A DNA stretch of 64,000 nucleotides, taken from Flavobacterium noncentrifugens. Lineage in GTDB: Bacteria; Bacteroidota; Bacteroidia; Flavobacteriales; Flavobacteriaceae. The notes under the pieces are model-generated. The model saw nothing but the letters and a program-made list of their open reading frames with translations. It made no database searches and was not told the DNA's origin. Numbering within the stretch: position 1 is the stretch's first letter; every line of letters begins with the position of its first letter. Made by a program: the position numbers and the translations under genes. Shown here piece after piece: positions 35,066-44,153 of the stretch. Where the stretch lies: NCBI RefSeq assembly GCF_900100375.1, contig NZ_FNEZ01000004.1:287489-351488 (forward strand). Reading direction: 5' to 3'.

Positions 35066-36223
35066 TTAATGGTCTTTGGTATTAAAAAACAGCCATTCGA
35101 TGGCTTTTGGGAATTCGTCGCTCCAGTAAGTTTCGCTGTGCTTTCCTTCCATATTGATGCTGAGCTTTATTTTCATTTTATCAGCGATAAATTCGCTTTT
35201 GATCATATTTTTCTTGAATCTTTTGACATGTTCAATCATCGTTTCGCTTTCATCACCGCCGGCATACAGGTAAATTTTTGTATCTGCAGGTTCGTCAAAT
35301 TCGACTCCGGTGAAATTCATTTTCGGAACAACCCATAACGATGGAGAAAAGATCATCAGTTTGCCATAGACTTCGGGATACATCAGTCCGCTGTAAATGG
35401 AAACCAATCCGCCCATAGAGCTTCCGCCAATTCCGGTAAATTCACGTTCTTTTTTGGTTCGGAATTTTTTATCTACAAACGGCTTTAAAGTATCGGTAAT
35501 AAAACGGATGTATTTTTTACCCTGCCCGACTCCGAGAACGGTTTTTCCTACGTTGTATTCTTTGATCCGGTCTTTTTCGGCATGCTCCACAGCAATGACG
35601 ATAATTTTACCAATATTATATTCTGACATCACAGCCAGTTTCTTATCGATTTCCCAATTGCCGTACTTCGCCTGTTCGTTAAATAGATTCTGTGCATCTT
35701 GCAGATAAAGGACAGGATAACTTTCATCAGAAGAATCGTAATCGTATGGAAGCAAAGCCCAGATTTTTCGCTTTTTATTAAGTTGCGGCATTTCAAATTC
35801 GTCTGAGATCAGATGAATCTGCGGCAGGAAATTGGGCTTGAAAGGCAGCCAGTTTTTTCGCCATAAATCGACATGCTCCTTGCGAACGCCAGAATGTTGC
35901 CTACATGAACGGTTCTCTGTACGATTTCCATATTTATCAATCTCCACCTCGCTCCAGTCGCCTTTGGTAAACTTGTAAAGCAATTCGTCGGGATAGTTAA
36001 AATCATGCGGGAACTTGAAATGATACAGGCCTTCACCAATTTTTTCCATCTCAAAATTCTTGTCCTGCGTGTGCCATTCATTAAAATTCCCGGAAATGTA
36101 TACCGGCCTTAAATCGTCGTCGTCGGTAGTCAGCATTATATTGAGCTGCGGTTCGGTCAAATCTTCTTCAATATCCTGCAAAATACTATTGTTGTTGGGG
36201 TTCATATAAATTTTAATGCTCAT
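35066..36223 (-). CDS. esterase-D-like hydrolase with N-terminal carbohydrate-binding-like E-set domain
   Basis: A 385-residue protein. Residues about 25-110 (PVYISGNFNEWHTQDKNFEM, YHFKFPHDF) look like an isoamylase/CBM48-type immunoglobulin-like domain. The rest is an esterase D alpha/beta hydrolase with nucleophile GGSSMGG, acid in YAGGDESET and His in GKHSETYW. There is no signal peptide; a second ATG six codons in (MNPNNNS) is possible. First gene of the reverse operon. Enterochelin-esterase-like enzymes share this two-domain layout. Confidence 0.87.
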   Translation of the reverse strand: MSIKIYMNPNNNSILQDIEEDLTEPQLNIMLTTDDDDLRPVYISGNFNEWHTQDKNFEMEKIGEGLYHFKFPHDFNYPDELLYKFTKGDWSEVEIDKYGNRTENRSCRQHSGVRKEHVDLWRKNWLPFKPNFLPQIHLISDEFEMPQLNKKRKIWALLPYDYDSSDESYPVLYLQDAQNLFNEQAKYGNWEIDKKLAVMSEYNIGKIIVIAVEHAEKDRIKEYNVGKTVLGVGQGKKYIRFITDTLKPFVDKKFRTKKEREFTGIGGSSMGGLVSIYSGLMYPEVYGKLMIFSPSLWVVPKMNFTGVEFDEPADTKIYLYAGGDESETMIEHVKRFKKNMIKSEFIADKMKIKLSINMEGKHSETYWSDEFPKAIEWLFFNTKDH

Positions 36224-36376
36224 TTATTTTATAGAAAAGTAAATATAGGTTTTTGGATTTTGAAAAAAAAGAAACCGGCGTTGCTATGCAAAAGAATTAG
36301 GGAAATTAAGGCGTGCAGTGTATTTTTTTGACAAAAAAGCAAATAATCAGGAAGGTTTACCAAGAATTAGGTAGGA

Positions 36377-37768
36377 TTATTTTGGAAACTGAATGCTGAC
36401 GGTTGTGCCTTTGCCGATTTCACTTTCAATCTGAATGTCGCATTGCAACAGGTCGCACAATCGCTTGACGATCGATAATCCGAGTCCGGTTCCTTTTATG
36501 GCAGGATGCGCCGTTGCCTGCGAGCGAAAGAATTGCCCATAAATATTTGCAAGGTCAGCCTTTTGGATCCCAATGCCATTGTCTGAAATTTTGCAATTGA
36601 TAAAATTTGATGCCTCCGACAAATGAATCCTGATCAACCCATTTGATTTTGAGTATTTTATGGCATTTGAGATCAGGTTTTCGATAATCGTAGCAATTAA
36701 ATAAGCATCTGAATAAATACTGAAATGATTGTCAAATTTAAAATCTATCGAAATGTTCGCGCTTTCAATTCCCGATGAAAAACGTTCAAGCGATTGCAGA
36801 ATTATTGCGTCGAGTTCGACAGGCTGGTTGTTAAGTCCGATTTTCTGGTTTTCAAAACGCGCCAGTAAAAGCAACTGGTCGACCATATTATTGAGCCGGT
36901 CAATTTCACTGATGCAATATTTTATCTTTTCTTCATACTGCTCTTTTTCACGGGGTTTGCGGATCAAAACTTCGAGCGTTCCTTTTACAACGGCCAGTGG
37001 TGTACGCAGTTCATGTGAAGCATCTGAAGTAAATTGCTTTTCCCGGTCAATGGCATTTTCGATCCGGTCGAGCAGGCTGTTGATAGTGTGTGACAATACA
37101 TACAATTCATCCTTATTCGAAGGCAGGTCAATCCGTGATTTAAGATTGTCTTTTGTAATCGCGCTGGCGGTTTCGGTAATATTTGTAATTGGACGTATGT
37201 TTCGACCGGCGATGAATCTGGCTGTAAAAAATAGCAACAATAAAATTATGGGATATGAAACCAACAACACATCACGCAGGTTTTGAAGCACAAGATTCGC
37301 GTCTTCAAGCGACATTGCAATGATGATGTAACCTGCAATTTTCTTTTTATGAAGCACCGGAAATTGTATCTGCCGAATGGATCGCCCATTAAGTTTGGTA
37401 TCGAAATTTTTAAAATCTTCCTGATTTGCATCGAAAATCAAATTCCGGTTTTTAAGATTTGGCGATTTGTTGACCAGTTCTTTATTTCCATCTAAAATCT
37501 GGACAAAAACGGGATTTACGTCGAGGCTTCTGTGCTCTTCTTCGCGCCATTCTTCGGGATCGATCAAAGTAACATTGTCATTTTCGATCTTGATTTCGCT
37601 CAAATGCCCATTGACTTCAATCTTGATATCATTGTCAACATGCGAATAAACACTGTACGATACGATATTGTAAATGATCACAAAAACAAAAAGCACCATC
37701 AATGCGGTGCTGATCAGGTAATTGAATGCGATGCGGTTTTTAAACGAAAAAGGAAACATTTTCATCAC
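36377..37768 (-). CDS. membrane sensor histidine kinase
   Basis: A 463-residue kinase: membrane helix 1 (about 12-35), a periplasmic sensor (36-160), membrane helix 2 (about 165-185), HAMP (186-238), HisKA with His252 (FTSDASHELRTPLAVVKGTLE), then HATPase with NLISNAIKYS, ISDNGIGI and GTGLGLSIVKRL. It is paired with the upstream response regulator through a 4-bp overlap (ATGA). Third gene of the thioredoxin-regulator-kinase operon. The signal is unknown. Confidence 0.93.
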   Translation of the reverse strand: MMKMFPFSFKNRIAFNYLISTALMVLFVFVIIYNIVSYSVYSHVDNDIKIEVNGHLSEIKIENDNVTLIDPEEWREEEHRSLDVNPVFVQILDGNKELVNKSPNLKNRNLIFDANQEDFKNFDTKLNGRSIRQIQFPVLHKKKIAGYIIIAMSLEDANLVLQNLRDVLLVSYPIILLLLFFTARFIAGRNIRPITNITETASAITKDNLKSRIDLPSNKDELYVLSHTINSLLDRIENAIDREKQFTSDASHELRTPLAVVKGTLEVLIRKPREKEQYEEKIKYCISEIDRLNNMVDQLLLLARFENQKIGLNNQPVELDAIILQSLERFSSGIESANISIDFKFDNHFSIYSDAYLIATIIENLISNAIKYSKSNGLIRIHLSEASNFINCKISDNGIGIQKADLANIYGQFFRSQATAHPAIKGTGLGLSIVKRLCDLLQCDIQIESEIGKGTTVSIQFPK

Positions 37769-38436
37769 GAAATTTCTTTAGCGATGTATCCGACACCGCG
37801 AATAGTCTTGATGTAGTCTTCGTCTTTTTTAAGATTTAGTTTCTTGCGCAACGAATTGATAAACACATCGATAACACCGGTATCATATTCAAAATGGATG
37901 TTCCAGACGTCTTCGATGATTTGATTCCTTGTACAAACTTTATCTTTATTGACGATCAGATATTCTAATAAAGAAAATTCTTTCTGTGTCAGAAAAACCT
38001 CAATTCCATTGTTAAAAACCTGGTAGGTTTTTTTGTTGATTTCAATCGGGCCGAGCTTTAAATTGGGTACATCGGCTTCAGCCGAACGCAACTGCACTTT
38101 GATCCTTTCGAGCAATTCCTCAAAATTAAACGGCTTTTTGATGTAATCATTCGCTCCGGCTTTAAGTCCGGCAATGGTTTCCTGGATCGTATCTTTTGCT
38201 GTCAGGAAAATAATCGGCGTTGTGGTATTTTTTTTGCGGAATTCAACGCATACATCAAGTCCGTTCATTTCTGGAAGCATCCAGTCTAAAATAATCAGGT
38301 CGAAGCTGTTTTGCTGAGCTGATTGAAGTCCGGATTTTCCGTCATCCGCGACAGCGACTTCATAATTCTCTTCTTCGAGCCCTTGTTTTAAGAACTGTGA
38401 AATTCCGGCTTCGTCTTCTACAATTAGGATTTTCAC
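37765..38436 (-). CDS. OmpR/PhoB-family response regulator
   Basis: A 223-residue regulator with a receiver domain (Asp51 in DLIILDWMLPEMNG; Thr in FLTAKD; Lys in YIKKPFN) and a winged-helix DNA-binding domain (LTQKEFSLLEYLIVNKDKVCTRNQI, VDVFINSLRKKL, TIRGVGYI). It is the partner of the overlapping kinase gene and lies three bases after the thioredoxin-like gene. Confidence 0.94.
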   Translation of the reverse strand: MKILIVEDEAGISQFLKQGLEEENYEVAVADDGKSGLQSAQQNSFDLIILDWMLPEMNGLDVCVEFRKKNTTTPIIFLTAKDTIQETIAGLKAGANDYIKKPFNFEELLERIKVQLRSAEADVPNLKLGPIEINKKTYQVFNNGIEVFLTQKEFSLLEYLIVNKDKVCTRNQIIEDVWNIHFEYDTGVIDVFINSLRKKLNLKKDEDYIKTIRGVGYIAKEIS

Positions 38437-38439
38437 GTT

Positions 38440-38871
38440 TTAGGTTTTACTGAAGGATTGCAATTTGGCTACATATTCCGACGGCGATTCGTTTTTGTAA
38501 ACGCCAATCTGCCCTAGAACTTTCGTGTTTTTATTGATGACCACAACCAAAGGAAAAAAGCCGTCTTTATTGTATTTTTCGACGATGAGTAAATTTTCTT
38601 CCATATTATCAGATTTGCCCGAATTGAAATCCTGTTTTACGAGTATGTAATTTTCTGAAGCAAAATCCCTGAATGCCGGTGATTTAAAAACCTTTTCTTC
38701 AAGTTGGTCGCAGGTTTCACAGGTTTCCGAAACCGAAAAAAACAACAGCACTTCCTTTCCCGAAACCGACGCTTCCTTAAATGCATCTTTCAGATTGGTT
38801 TTCCACGTTTGGGAATAACCCGGCATCGTTGCTACAAACAGCAGCACTAAAGTCATATTTTTCATAGCCAT
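38440..38871 (-). CDS. exported thioredoxin-like protein
   Basis: A 143-residue thioredoxin-fold protein with a signal peptide (MAMKNMTLVLLFVATMPGYSQ; ATG codons at residues 1 and 3 are both possible) and the redox pair Cys51-Cys54 in SVSETCETCDQLEEKVF, followed by a conserved cis-Pro region (FFPLVVVINKN). It probably acts on periplasmic disulfides. It leads an operon with a two-component system, so that system may respond to envelope stress (inference). Confidence 0.85.
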   Translation of the reverse strand: MAMKNMTLVLLFVATMPGYSQTWKTNLKDAFKEASVSGKEVLLFFSVSETCETCDQLEEKVFKSPAFRDFASENYILVKQDFNSGKSDNMEENLLIVEKYNKDGFFPLVVVINKNTKVLGQIGVYKNESPSEYVAKLQSFSKT

Positions 38872-38939
38872 TCAATTTGAGAATAAATGTATCAAAATAT
38901 TTGAGATGCAATCGAAATTTATAGCAATTTTTTAGATGA

Positions 38940-40898
38940 TTATTTCAACATTTTTTTGTTGAATAAATAATCGGCGGTTTGATACCAGGAAATGGTTTCG
39001 TTGAGGAAATCGGGATCCATCGGTAACGTTTTCAGGCTGTTATCCGATTTATTCCAATTGTAGAAATTTTGCTTTTTCTCGTCGGATAAAATCATCGTCC
39101 TGCTTCCTTTCATCAAAACCAGCTTGCGATAAGTTCCGCTGAAGGCGCGCGGTTCAAAATTCGGGTCGAAGATATTTTTTCCGAAAAAATCCGATTCATA
39201 ATTCCAATGGAACATCGAAAACAATGTTGGAAAAATATCGATCTGCGAACATTGTTTCGATACTTTCTGATTTAAATATTTCGGAAAATTTACGATAAAT
39301 GTCGGGATGTGGTAATTCGCCACGTCAATTTCGTCCTTTCCGGCACTGCTTGCACAATGGTCGGCGACAATCACAAAAACGGTATTTTTAAACCACGGTT
39401 TTGTCTCTGCTTTTTTGAACATTTCACGAAGCGCAAAATCGGTATACATCACCGCGCCTTCCCTGCTCATTCCTGACGGAATCAGGACTTTTCCGGATGG
39501 ATATGTATACGGTTTGTGGTTTGAAGTTGTCATTACAAAATTGAAAAACGGTTGTTTTTTTTGGTAATGATCGTCTGCAACTTTAAGCATTTTATTAAAA
39601 ATATCCCCATCGCAAATTCCCCACGCATTTTCGAAAGTAACTTCGTTGTCTTCGATGTTGTAGCGCGTGGTTTTGATGTCGTCACTCAGCACGCTTCCGC
39701 GGCCGCGATCGTAAATATTGAATCCGTTACCGCCAAAATAACTGTTCATATTGTCGAAATAGCCGTCGCCACCGTAAAAAAAATTGCAGTCGTAATTGCG
39801 GCTTTTAAAAACATTTGAAATCGTATATAAATTGTGGTTTTGAGGACGTTTTACGATGCTTTGTCCGGGCGTTGGCGGGATGCTTAACGTAATCGCTTCC
39901 ATGCCCCGAACGGTTCGCGTTCCGGTTGCATACAAATTGTTGAAGAAAATGCTCTTCTGTGCCAGGCTGTCGAGAAACGGCGTGATGTGCTTTTCGTTGC
40001 AAAATTCCCGCATGAAGTTTGCACTGAGGCTTTCGACCAAGATGAAAACGACATTTTTCTTTTGGTTCGACGGCAAACTGTCGGTGATCATTCTGTGGAT
40101 GGAATGCCCACCTTTCGTGAATTTCGTATTTTTATCTGAAAGCTTATTCCTGACTGCCTGCAACGCTTTTTCATTATTTACCGACGAATAAAACTCGGTG
40201 TATTTCATCTGATTGTTCCTGAAAGCAGCGAAAAAAGAATAAATCCCCGATTTGGAAATTTCAGAATTGTAGCGGTTTGACGACCATTCGGCATTGGCAT
40301 TCGAAATAAATGAAATGTAAAATAGTGCGATTATTGCGACAGTTGCAAATGCTTTGAAGCGCAGTCTCATTGGCAGCAGCCCGGAAAATGTGCGTTTAAA
40401 AACATTCAGCTTGTAGAAAATAAAAAGGACCAAAATCACAAATAATACCACGCCGCCAATCAGCAAAGGCAGTGGATAAGATTGCCGGATGTTCGCAATG
40501 ACTTCGTTCGTATAAATCAGGTAATCGACTGCAATGAAATTGAAACGGCTGCGGAATTCCTCCCAAAACGTGATTTCTGCAAAGAACGAAAAGATAAAAA
40601 TGAACAAACCCAATGCTGTGAAAAACGAAACCACGATTTTATCCACAATTGAACCGATCCATTTGTCGGGAACTACTGAAAAATAAAGTACAGCTGGAAA
40701 AAGAAGCAAGGTTAAAGTTCCAATATCAAAGAAAAAACCAGTAAAAATCGTTCGCAGCACATCGGCAACATGCAACGAGACTTCATTGTGTTGCCAAGCA
40801 AAAAAAACGATACGCAACAAAAAAGAAACGATTAAAAACCATAAGGAGAATGATTGCAACAATGCAAACCGTCCAGGAATTCTTAAGCTTTTAAACAT
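38940..40898 (-). CDS. LTA-synthase-like sulfatase-fold membrane protein
   Basis: A 652-residue protein with about five N-terminal membrane helices (to about 190) and a C-terminal sulfatase/alkaline-phosphatase-fold domain. The nucleophile is probably Thr329 in LYATGTRTVRGMEA; metal ligands lie in VVFILVESLSANF, near the GDGYFD segment and in FVIVADHCASS. Relatives transfer phosphoglycerol or phosphoethanolamine groups onto surface polymers or lipids. In a Gram-negative cell the acceptor is likely a periplasmic glycan or lipid. Followed by a small gap and the thioredoxin operon. Confidence 0.88.
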   Translation of the reverse strand: MFKSLRIPGRFALLQSFSLWFLIVSFLLRIVFFAWQHNEVSLHVADVLRTIFTGFFFDIGTLTLLLFPAVLYFSVVPDKWIGSIVDKIVVSFFTALGLFIFIFSFFAEITFWEEFRSRFNFIAVDYLIYTNEVIANIRQSYPLPLLIGGVVLFVILVLFIFYKLNVFKRTFSGLLPMRLRFKAFATVAIIALFYISFISNANAEWSSNRYNSEISKSGIYSFFAAFRNNQMKYTEFYSSVNNEKALQAVRNKLSDKNTKFTKGGHSIHRMITDSLPSNQKKNVVFILVESLSANFMREFCNEKHITPFLDSLAQKSIFFNNLYATGTRTVRGMEAITLSIPPTPGQSIVKRPQNHNLYTISNVFKSRNYDCNFFYGGDGYFDNMNSYFGGNGFNIYDRGRGSVLSDDIKTTRYNIEDNEVTFENAWGICDGDIFNKMLKVADDHYQKKQPFFNFVMTTSNHKPYTYPSGKVLIPSGMSREGAVMYTDFALREMFKKAETKPWFKNTVFVIVADHCASSAGKDEIDVANYHIPTFIVNFPKYLNQKVSKQCSQIDIFPTLFSMFHWNYESDFFGKNIFDPNFEPRAFSGTYRKLVLMKGSRTMILSDEKKQNFYNWNKSDNSLKTLPMDPDFLNETISWYQTADYLFNKKMLK

Positions 40899-40939
40899 TT
40901 TTGATTATTTTTTACAAAGATCAAAAAATAGTCAAAATT

Positions 40940-40971
40940 GCCGCTTAAGGCAAACTTAAAAGCCGCTTAAG
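40940..40971. repeat. paired 10-bp direct repeats upstream of the LTA-synthase-like gene
   Basis: GCCGCTTAAG occurs at 40,940-40,949 and 40,962-40,971, 22 bp (about two helical turns) apart, in the 86-bp gap before the gene. Flanking words GCAAACTTAA and TTAAGATTTGC also form an imperfect inverted repeat around the second copy. This spacing suits a dimeric regulator on one face of the helix. Confidence 0.6.
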
Positions 40972-40984
40972 ATTTGCTTAAAGA

Positions 40985-43012
40985 TTAAAGCATTCCGTTG
41001 TATTTCCTGATAAACCACTCGCTTGCCAGTGCCGCCGCAATGATCACCAGCAGCCAATACCAATCGACAAGCGGGATTTTTTTTACCACATTTTTTTGGA
41101 CTGCTTTGTAATTTTCATCATTCAAAAGCTTTTTGATCAAAGCATCGGTCTGATCCGGCATAAAAACTTGCCCTTTCGTTTGTGCTGCGAGTTGTTTTAG
41201 TTTGGCCAGATCGGGGTTTACAAATTGCTTTTCGATGTCAAAATCGAGGATTTCAAAGTAACCGTTGTAGGCTGTTTTTGAGTTGAGCTCGGTCACTTTA
41301 AAATTGTACTGCCCTGCCGGAAGTCCGTCGAGGCTGACTTTATATGAATTCGTTCCTTTCAATAAATCATAATTTTTGACTTGCTTCGTATTTTTATTGG
41401 TGACCGAAATTGACAAACGCGCCTTTTCATCAAACTCATAATTCTTGTTGAAATATTGTGCGTTGATTTCGATTGCTTCACCGGAATTGTAGAAGCTTTC
41501 GTGATTGACAACTAGTGATTTTTTAGAATTGTTCGATGCCAGATACTGAATGGTTTTATCGATGAACACATCAAATTTTTCAAAGGATTTAGTATCGGCA
41601 TGGCTTTGAAGACGCCACTTCCAGATATTTTCACCAAACAAATAAGCGCTTCGTTTTCCTGTATTTTCGGCGAAAGCCAGCAAAGGCATGTTCGTTGCGA
41701 TGTCTCGGATTTTAGACGCCAAAAGCGTGTTGACATTTCCTTTTGAGGCAACGTTTCCAAACGGATGCTGTAGCGGAGGAAAGTTTTCAAAACCAATATC
41801 ATCGATTGCAAATAAGTTGAATTGCGGATTAAATGCTGCGATAAAATCTTCAGGCTGCGAACTCATTTTATAAATGAAATTATCCTGAAACTGATTCAAT
41901 AAATTAAAATCGGTGTTGTTTCCTGTAATGATAAGCGTGTTGATTCCGGCTGCTTTATTGGTTTCAAAGAGCGATTTAAAATCGGAATTCGGTTGGTATA
42001 AAACCAGAACATTATAATCCTGTAACGCTTTGATTTCTTTAGGCTTAACAATCGCTACCTTTCGTTGCGGATTCATTTCGATCGAACGTTTCAAGGCGCC
42101 GATATCGGGATGATTGATCGAGGAAACGATGGCAATTTCTGTCTTTTGATCGATCACCTGAACTGCAAAATTCTTGATGTTGTTGTAGCTGTTTTTTTCG
42201 GTCGCAGCCGATTTTAATGCCGCTTTGAAAATCTGCAATCCAGTTTTATCTGCAGGCAAAAGCACGCTGATCACCGCTGATTTTTTTGACAGACTGAACG
42301 CAACATTTTGTTTGTTGTAAACGGTATTGCCTTGTGAAATGCTGAATTCGGCAGTAATATTTTTATTTCCGGAATATTGAAGGAAAATCTCAACAGGAAA
42401 TTTATTTTTATGGAAAGCGTATTTGTTAACGTTGAGCTGGCTGATCTTCAAATCGAGAAAAGTCGTCGTATCGCCTACAACTAAAGGAAATACTTTATTG
42501 TTCGGATCAAAACCATAAACGTAATCATTCCCTGAAGTTTGGTTTCCATCAGAAATTAAAACCGTAGGAAAAGATTTGTTTTTGTTGATGCTTTTGAGGT
42601 TTTTCGCCACCAGATCAATGTTGGTTTGCGTGCCTTTAAAATTGAAATTTTCTGAAAGCTCAAATTCGCTGTCAAATTGGTATGACTGGATTTCGAATTT
42701 TTCCTGCAAACGCTTGTCGGAAGTAATTTTTTTGTAAATATCAAGCGCAGTTTCATTCGCTTTCAAATCAACGATCGATGAAGAATTGTCAACCACAACC
42801 GGCAACGGCGTTTTCTGGATTTCGAGCGTGCTGTTTGAAACGACAGGATTTATCAGCAACAGCAACACGCCAAATACGGCTAAAAAACGCAAAGAAGCCA
42901 AAAGCAAATTCACATTCGACTTGCTTTTGGCCTTATAAAAATATTGGTAGAATGACAAACCCGCTGCTAAAAGTACTGAAAGTAAGAGCAATAGAATGGT
43001 AGACGTTGTCAT
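40985..43012 (-). CDS. VWA-like membrane protein
   Basis: A 675-residue protein with two N-terminal membrane helices (about 5-25 and 35-60), a von Willebrand A-like domain with the MIDAS start VVVDNSSSIVD, two further beta-rich extracytoplasmic domains and a final membrane helix (WYWLLVIIAAALASEWFI) with a short tail. The family is common next to BatA-type or envelope genes in Bacteroidota; its role is unclear. It is separated from the downstream sulfatase-like gene by 86 bp. Confidence 0.8.
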   Translation of the reverse strand: MTTSTILLLLLSVLLAAGLSFYQYFYKAKSKSNVNLLLASLRFLAVFGVLLLLINPVVSNSTLEIQKTPLPVVVDNSSSIVDLKANETALDIYKKITSDKRLQEKFEIQSYQFDSEFELSENFNFKGTQTNIDLVAKNLKSINKNKSFPTVLISDGNQTSGNDYVYGFDPNNKVFPLVVGDTTTFLDLKISQLNVNKYAFHKNKFPVEIFLQYSGNKNITAEFSISQGNTVYNKQNVAFSLSKKSAVISVLLPADKTGLQIFKAALKSAATEKNSYNNIKNFAVQVIDQKTEIAIVSSINHPDIGALKRSIEMNPQRKVAIVKPKEIKALQDYNVLVLYQPNSDFKSLFETNKAAGINTLIITGNNTDFNLLNQFQDNFIYKMSSQPEDFIAAFNPQFNLFAIDDIGFENFPPLQHPFGNVASKGNVNTLLASKIRDIATNMPLLAFAENTGKRSAYLFGENIWKWRLQSHADTKSFEKFDVFIDKTIQYLASNNSKKSLVVNHESFYNSGEAIEINAQYFNKNYEFDEKARLSISVTNKNTKQVKNYDLLKGTNSYKVSLDGLPAGQYNFKVTELNSKTAYNGYFEILDFDIEKQFVNPDLAKLKQLAAQTKGQVFMPDQTDALIKKLLNDENYKAVQKNVVKKIPLVDWYWLLVIIAAALASEWFIRKYNGML

Positions 43013-43086
43013 AATTAGTAGCGTACAATAAAAAAAATAAATATACTAATTATTAAACCGGATTTGCAATTTTAATGGTTCAGATA

Positions 43087-43260
43087 TTATTTTTTTATAA
43101 ACTTGATTTTTTGCGATGCTTTGCCTGAAACGGTGATTTCTGCAAGGTACATTTTACTACTGAGTTGGAAAACATTAATAGGTTTGTATCTTATGCCTTT
43201 TTCCTTTCGCCTTTCATTTATCTTCTCAAAATAAAAAAAAGTCGCCTTTTCAGACAGCTT
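43087..43260 (-). pseudogene. remnant of a T9SS C-terminal sorting domain
   Basis: Read on the minus strand in one frame, the last 36 codons before TAA (43,089-43,087) encode KGIRYKPINVFQLSSKMY continuing into LAEITVSGKASQKIKF and ending in two lysines. That is the closing strand pattern of a type A T9SS sorting domain (LSSGxYxxxIxxxGxxxxxKxxKx). The frame has no recognisable start or upstream cargo domain, so the gene body has been lost. It lies downstream of fabG on the same strand. Confidence 0.6.
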
Positions 43261-43282
43261 CCAATGATATATTTTTATTCTA

Positions 43283-44029
43283 TTAGGTCAGCATTCCTCC
43301 GTCAACATTCATGACTTGCCCAGTAATGTAAGCACTCATCTCTGATGCGAAGAACAAACAGGCATTGGCTACGTCTTCAGTGCTTCCTCCGCGTTTTAAA
43401 GGAATGGAATCCCTCCAGCCCTGAACAACATCGTCGTTTAATTTTGCAGTCATTTCGGTTTCGATAAATCCCGGTGCGATTGCGTTGCAACGGATGTTTC
43501 TTGAACCCAGTTCCAAAGCCACCGATTTTGTAAATCCGATCACTCCGGCTTTTGAGGCAGCATAATTCGTCTGGCCCGCATTTCCTTTCACTCCCACTAC
43601 AGAACTCATATTGATGATCGATCCCGCGCGGTTTTTCAGCATCGTTTTCTGAACGGCCTTAGTCATATTGAAAACCGATTTCAGGTTGACTTCGATGACT
43701 TTGTCAAAATCTTCTTCAGACATTCTCATTAGAAGGTTGTCTTTGGTGATTCCGGCATTGTTGATCAGGATGTCGATGGTTCCAAATTCGGCAAGCACCT
43801 TGTCAATCAATTGCTGTGCTTCATTGAAATCGGCAGCATTTGACTGGTATCCTTTTGCCTTGATTCCCATGTCGTTGAGGCTGTTTTCTAATGCCAATGC
43901 AGATTCAGCAGACGAACTGTATGTAAAAGCCACATTCGCACCGTGTTTTGCGAAAACTTCGGCGATCCCTTTTCCAATTCCGCGGCTTGCGCCAGTAATA
44001 ATGGCCACTTTTCCTTCTAAGATTTTCAT
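43283..44029 (-). CDS. fabG: 3-oxoacyl-[acyl-carrier-protein] reductase
   Basis: A 248-residue short-chain dehydrogenase of FabG length: NADPH-binding TGASRGIGKG (13-22), NNAGITKDNLLMRM, catalytic Ser143-Tyr156-Lys160 (NMSSVVG and NYAASKAG) and the C-terminal VNVDGGM-type end (MNVDGGMLT). It reduces beta-ketoacyl-ACP in fatty acid elongation. It is a monocistronic unit here. Confidence 0.94.
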   Translation of the reverse strand: MKILEGKVAIITGASRGIGKGIAEVFAKHGANVAFTYSSSAESALALENSLNDMGIKAKGYQSNAADFNEAQQLIDKVLAEFGTIDILINNAGITKDNLLMRMSEEDFDKVIEVNLKSVFNMTKAVQKTMLKNRAGSIINMSSVVGVKGNAGQTNYAASKAGVIGFTKSVALELGSRNIRCNAIAPGFIETEMTAKLNDDVVQGWRDSIPLKRGGSTEDVANACLFFASEMSAYITGQVMNVDGGMLT

Positions 44030-44104
44030 ATTGTCGTGGTAGTTTTTGTTATTGTTTGTGGTACAAATATAGATTATTTAGGCGTTTTAGAAAATTTGAA
44101 GCAT

Positions 44105-44137
44105 AAAAAAAGCTTTACATTGGCGTAAAGCTTTTTT
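44105..44137. terminator. bidirectional terminator hairpin between fabG and the GIY-YIG-like gene
   Basis: AGCTTTAC pairs with GTAAAGCT around a short loop and is flanked by A6-7 on the left and T6 on the right, so it can end the reverse GIY-YIG-like transcript. Confidence 0.75.
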
Positions 44138-44153
44138 ATCTGGATGTTGTTAT

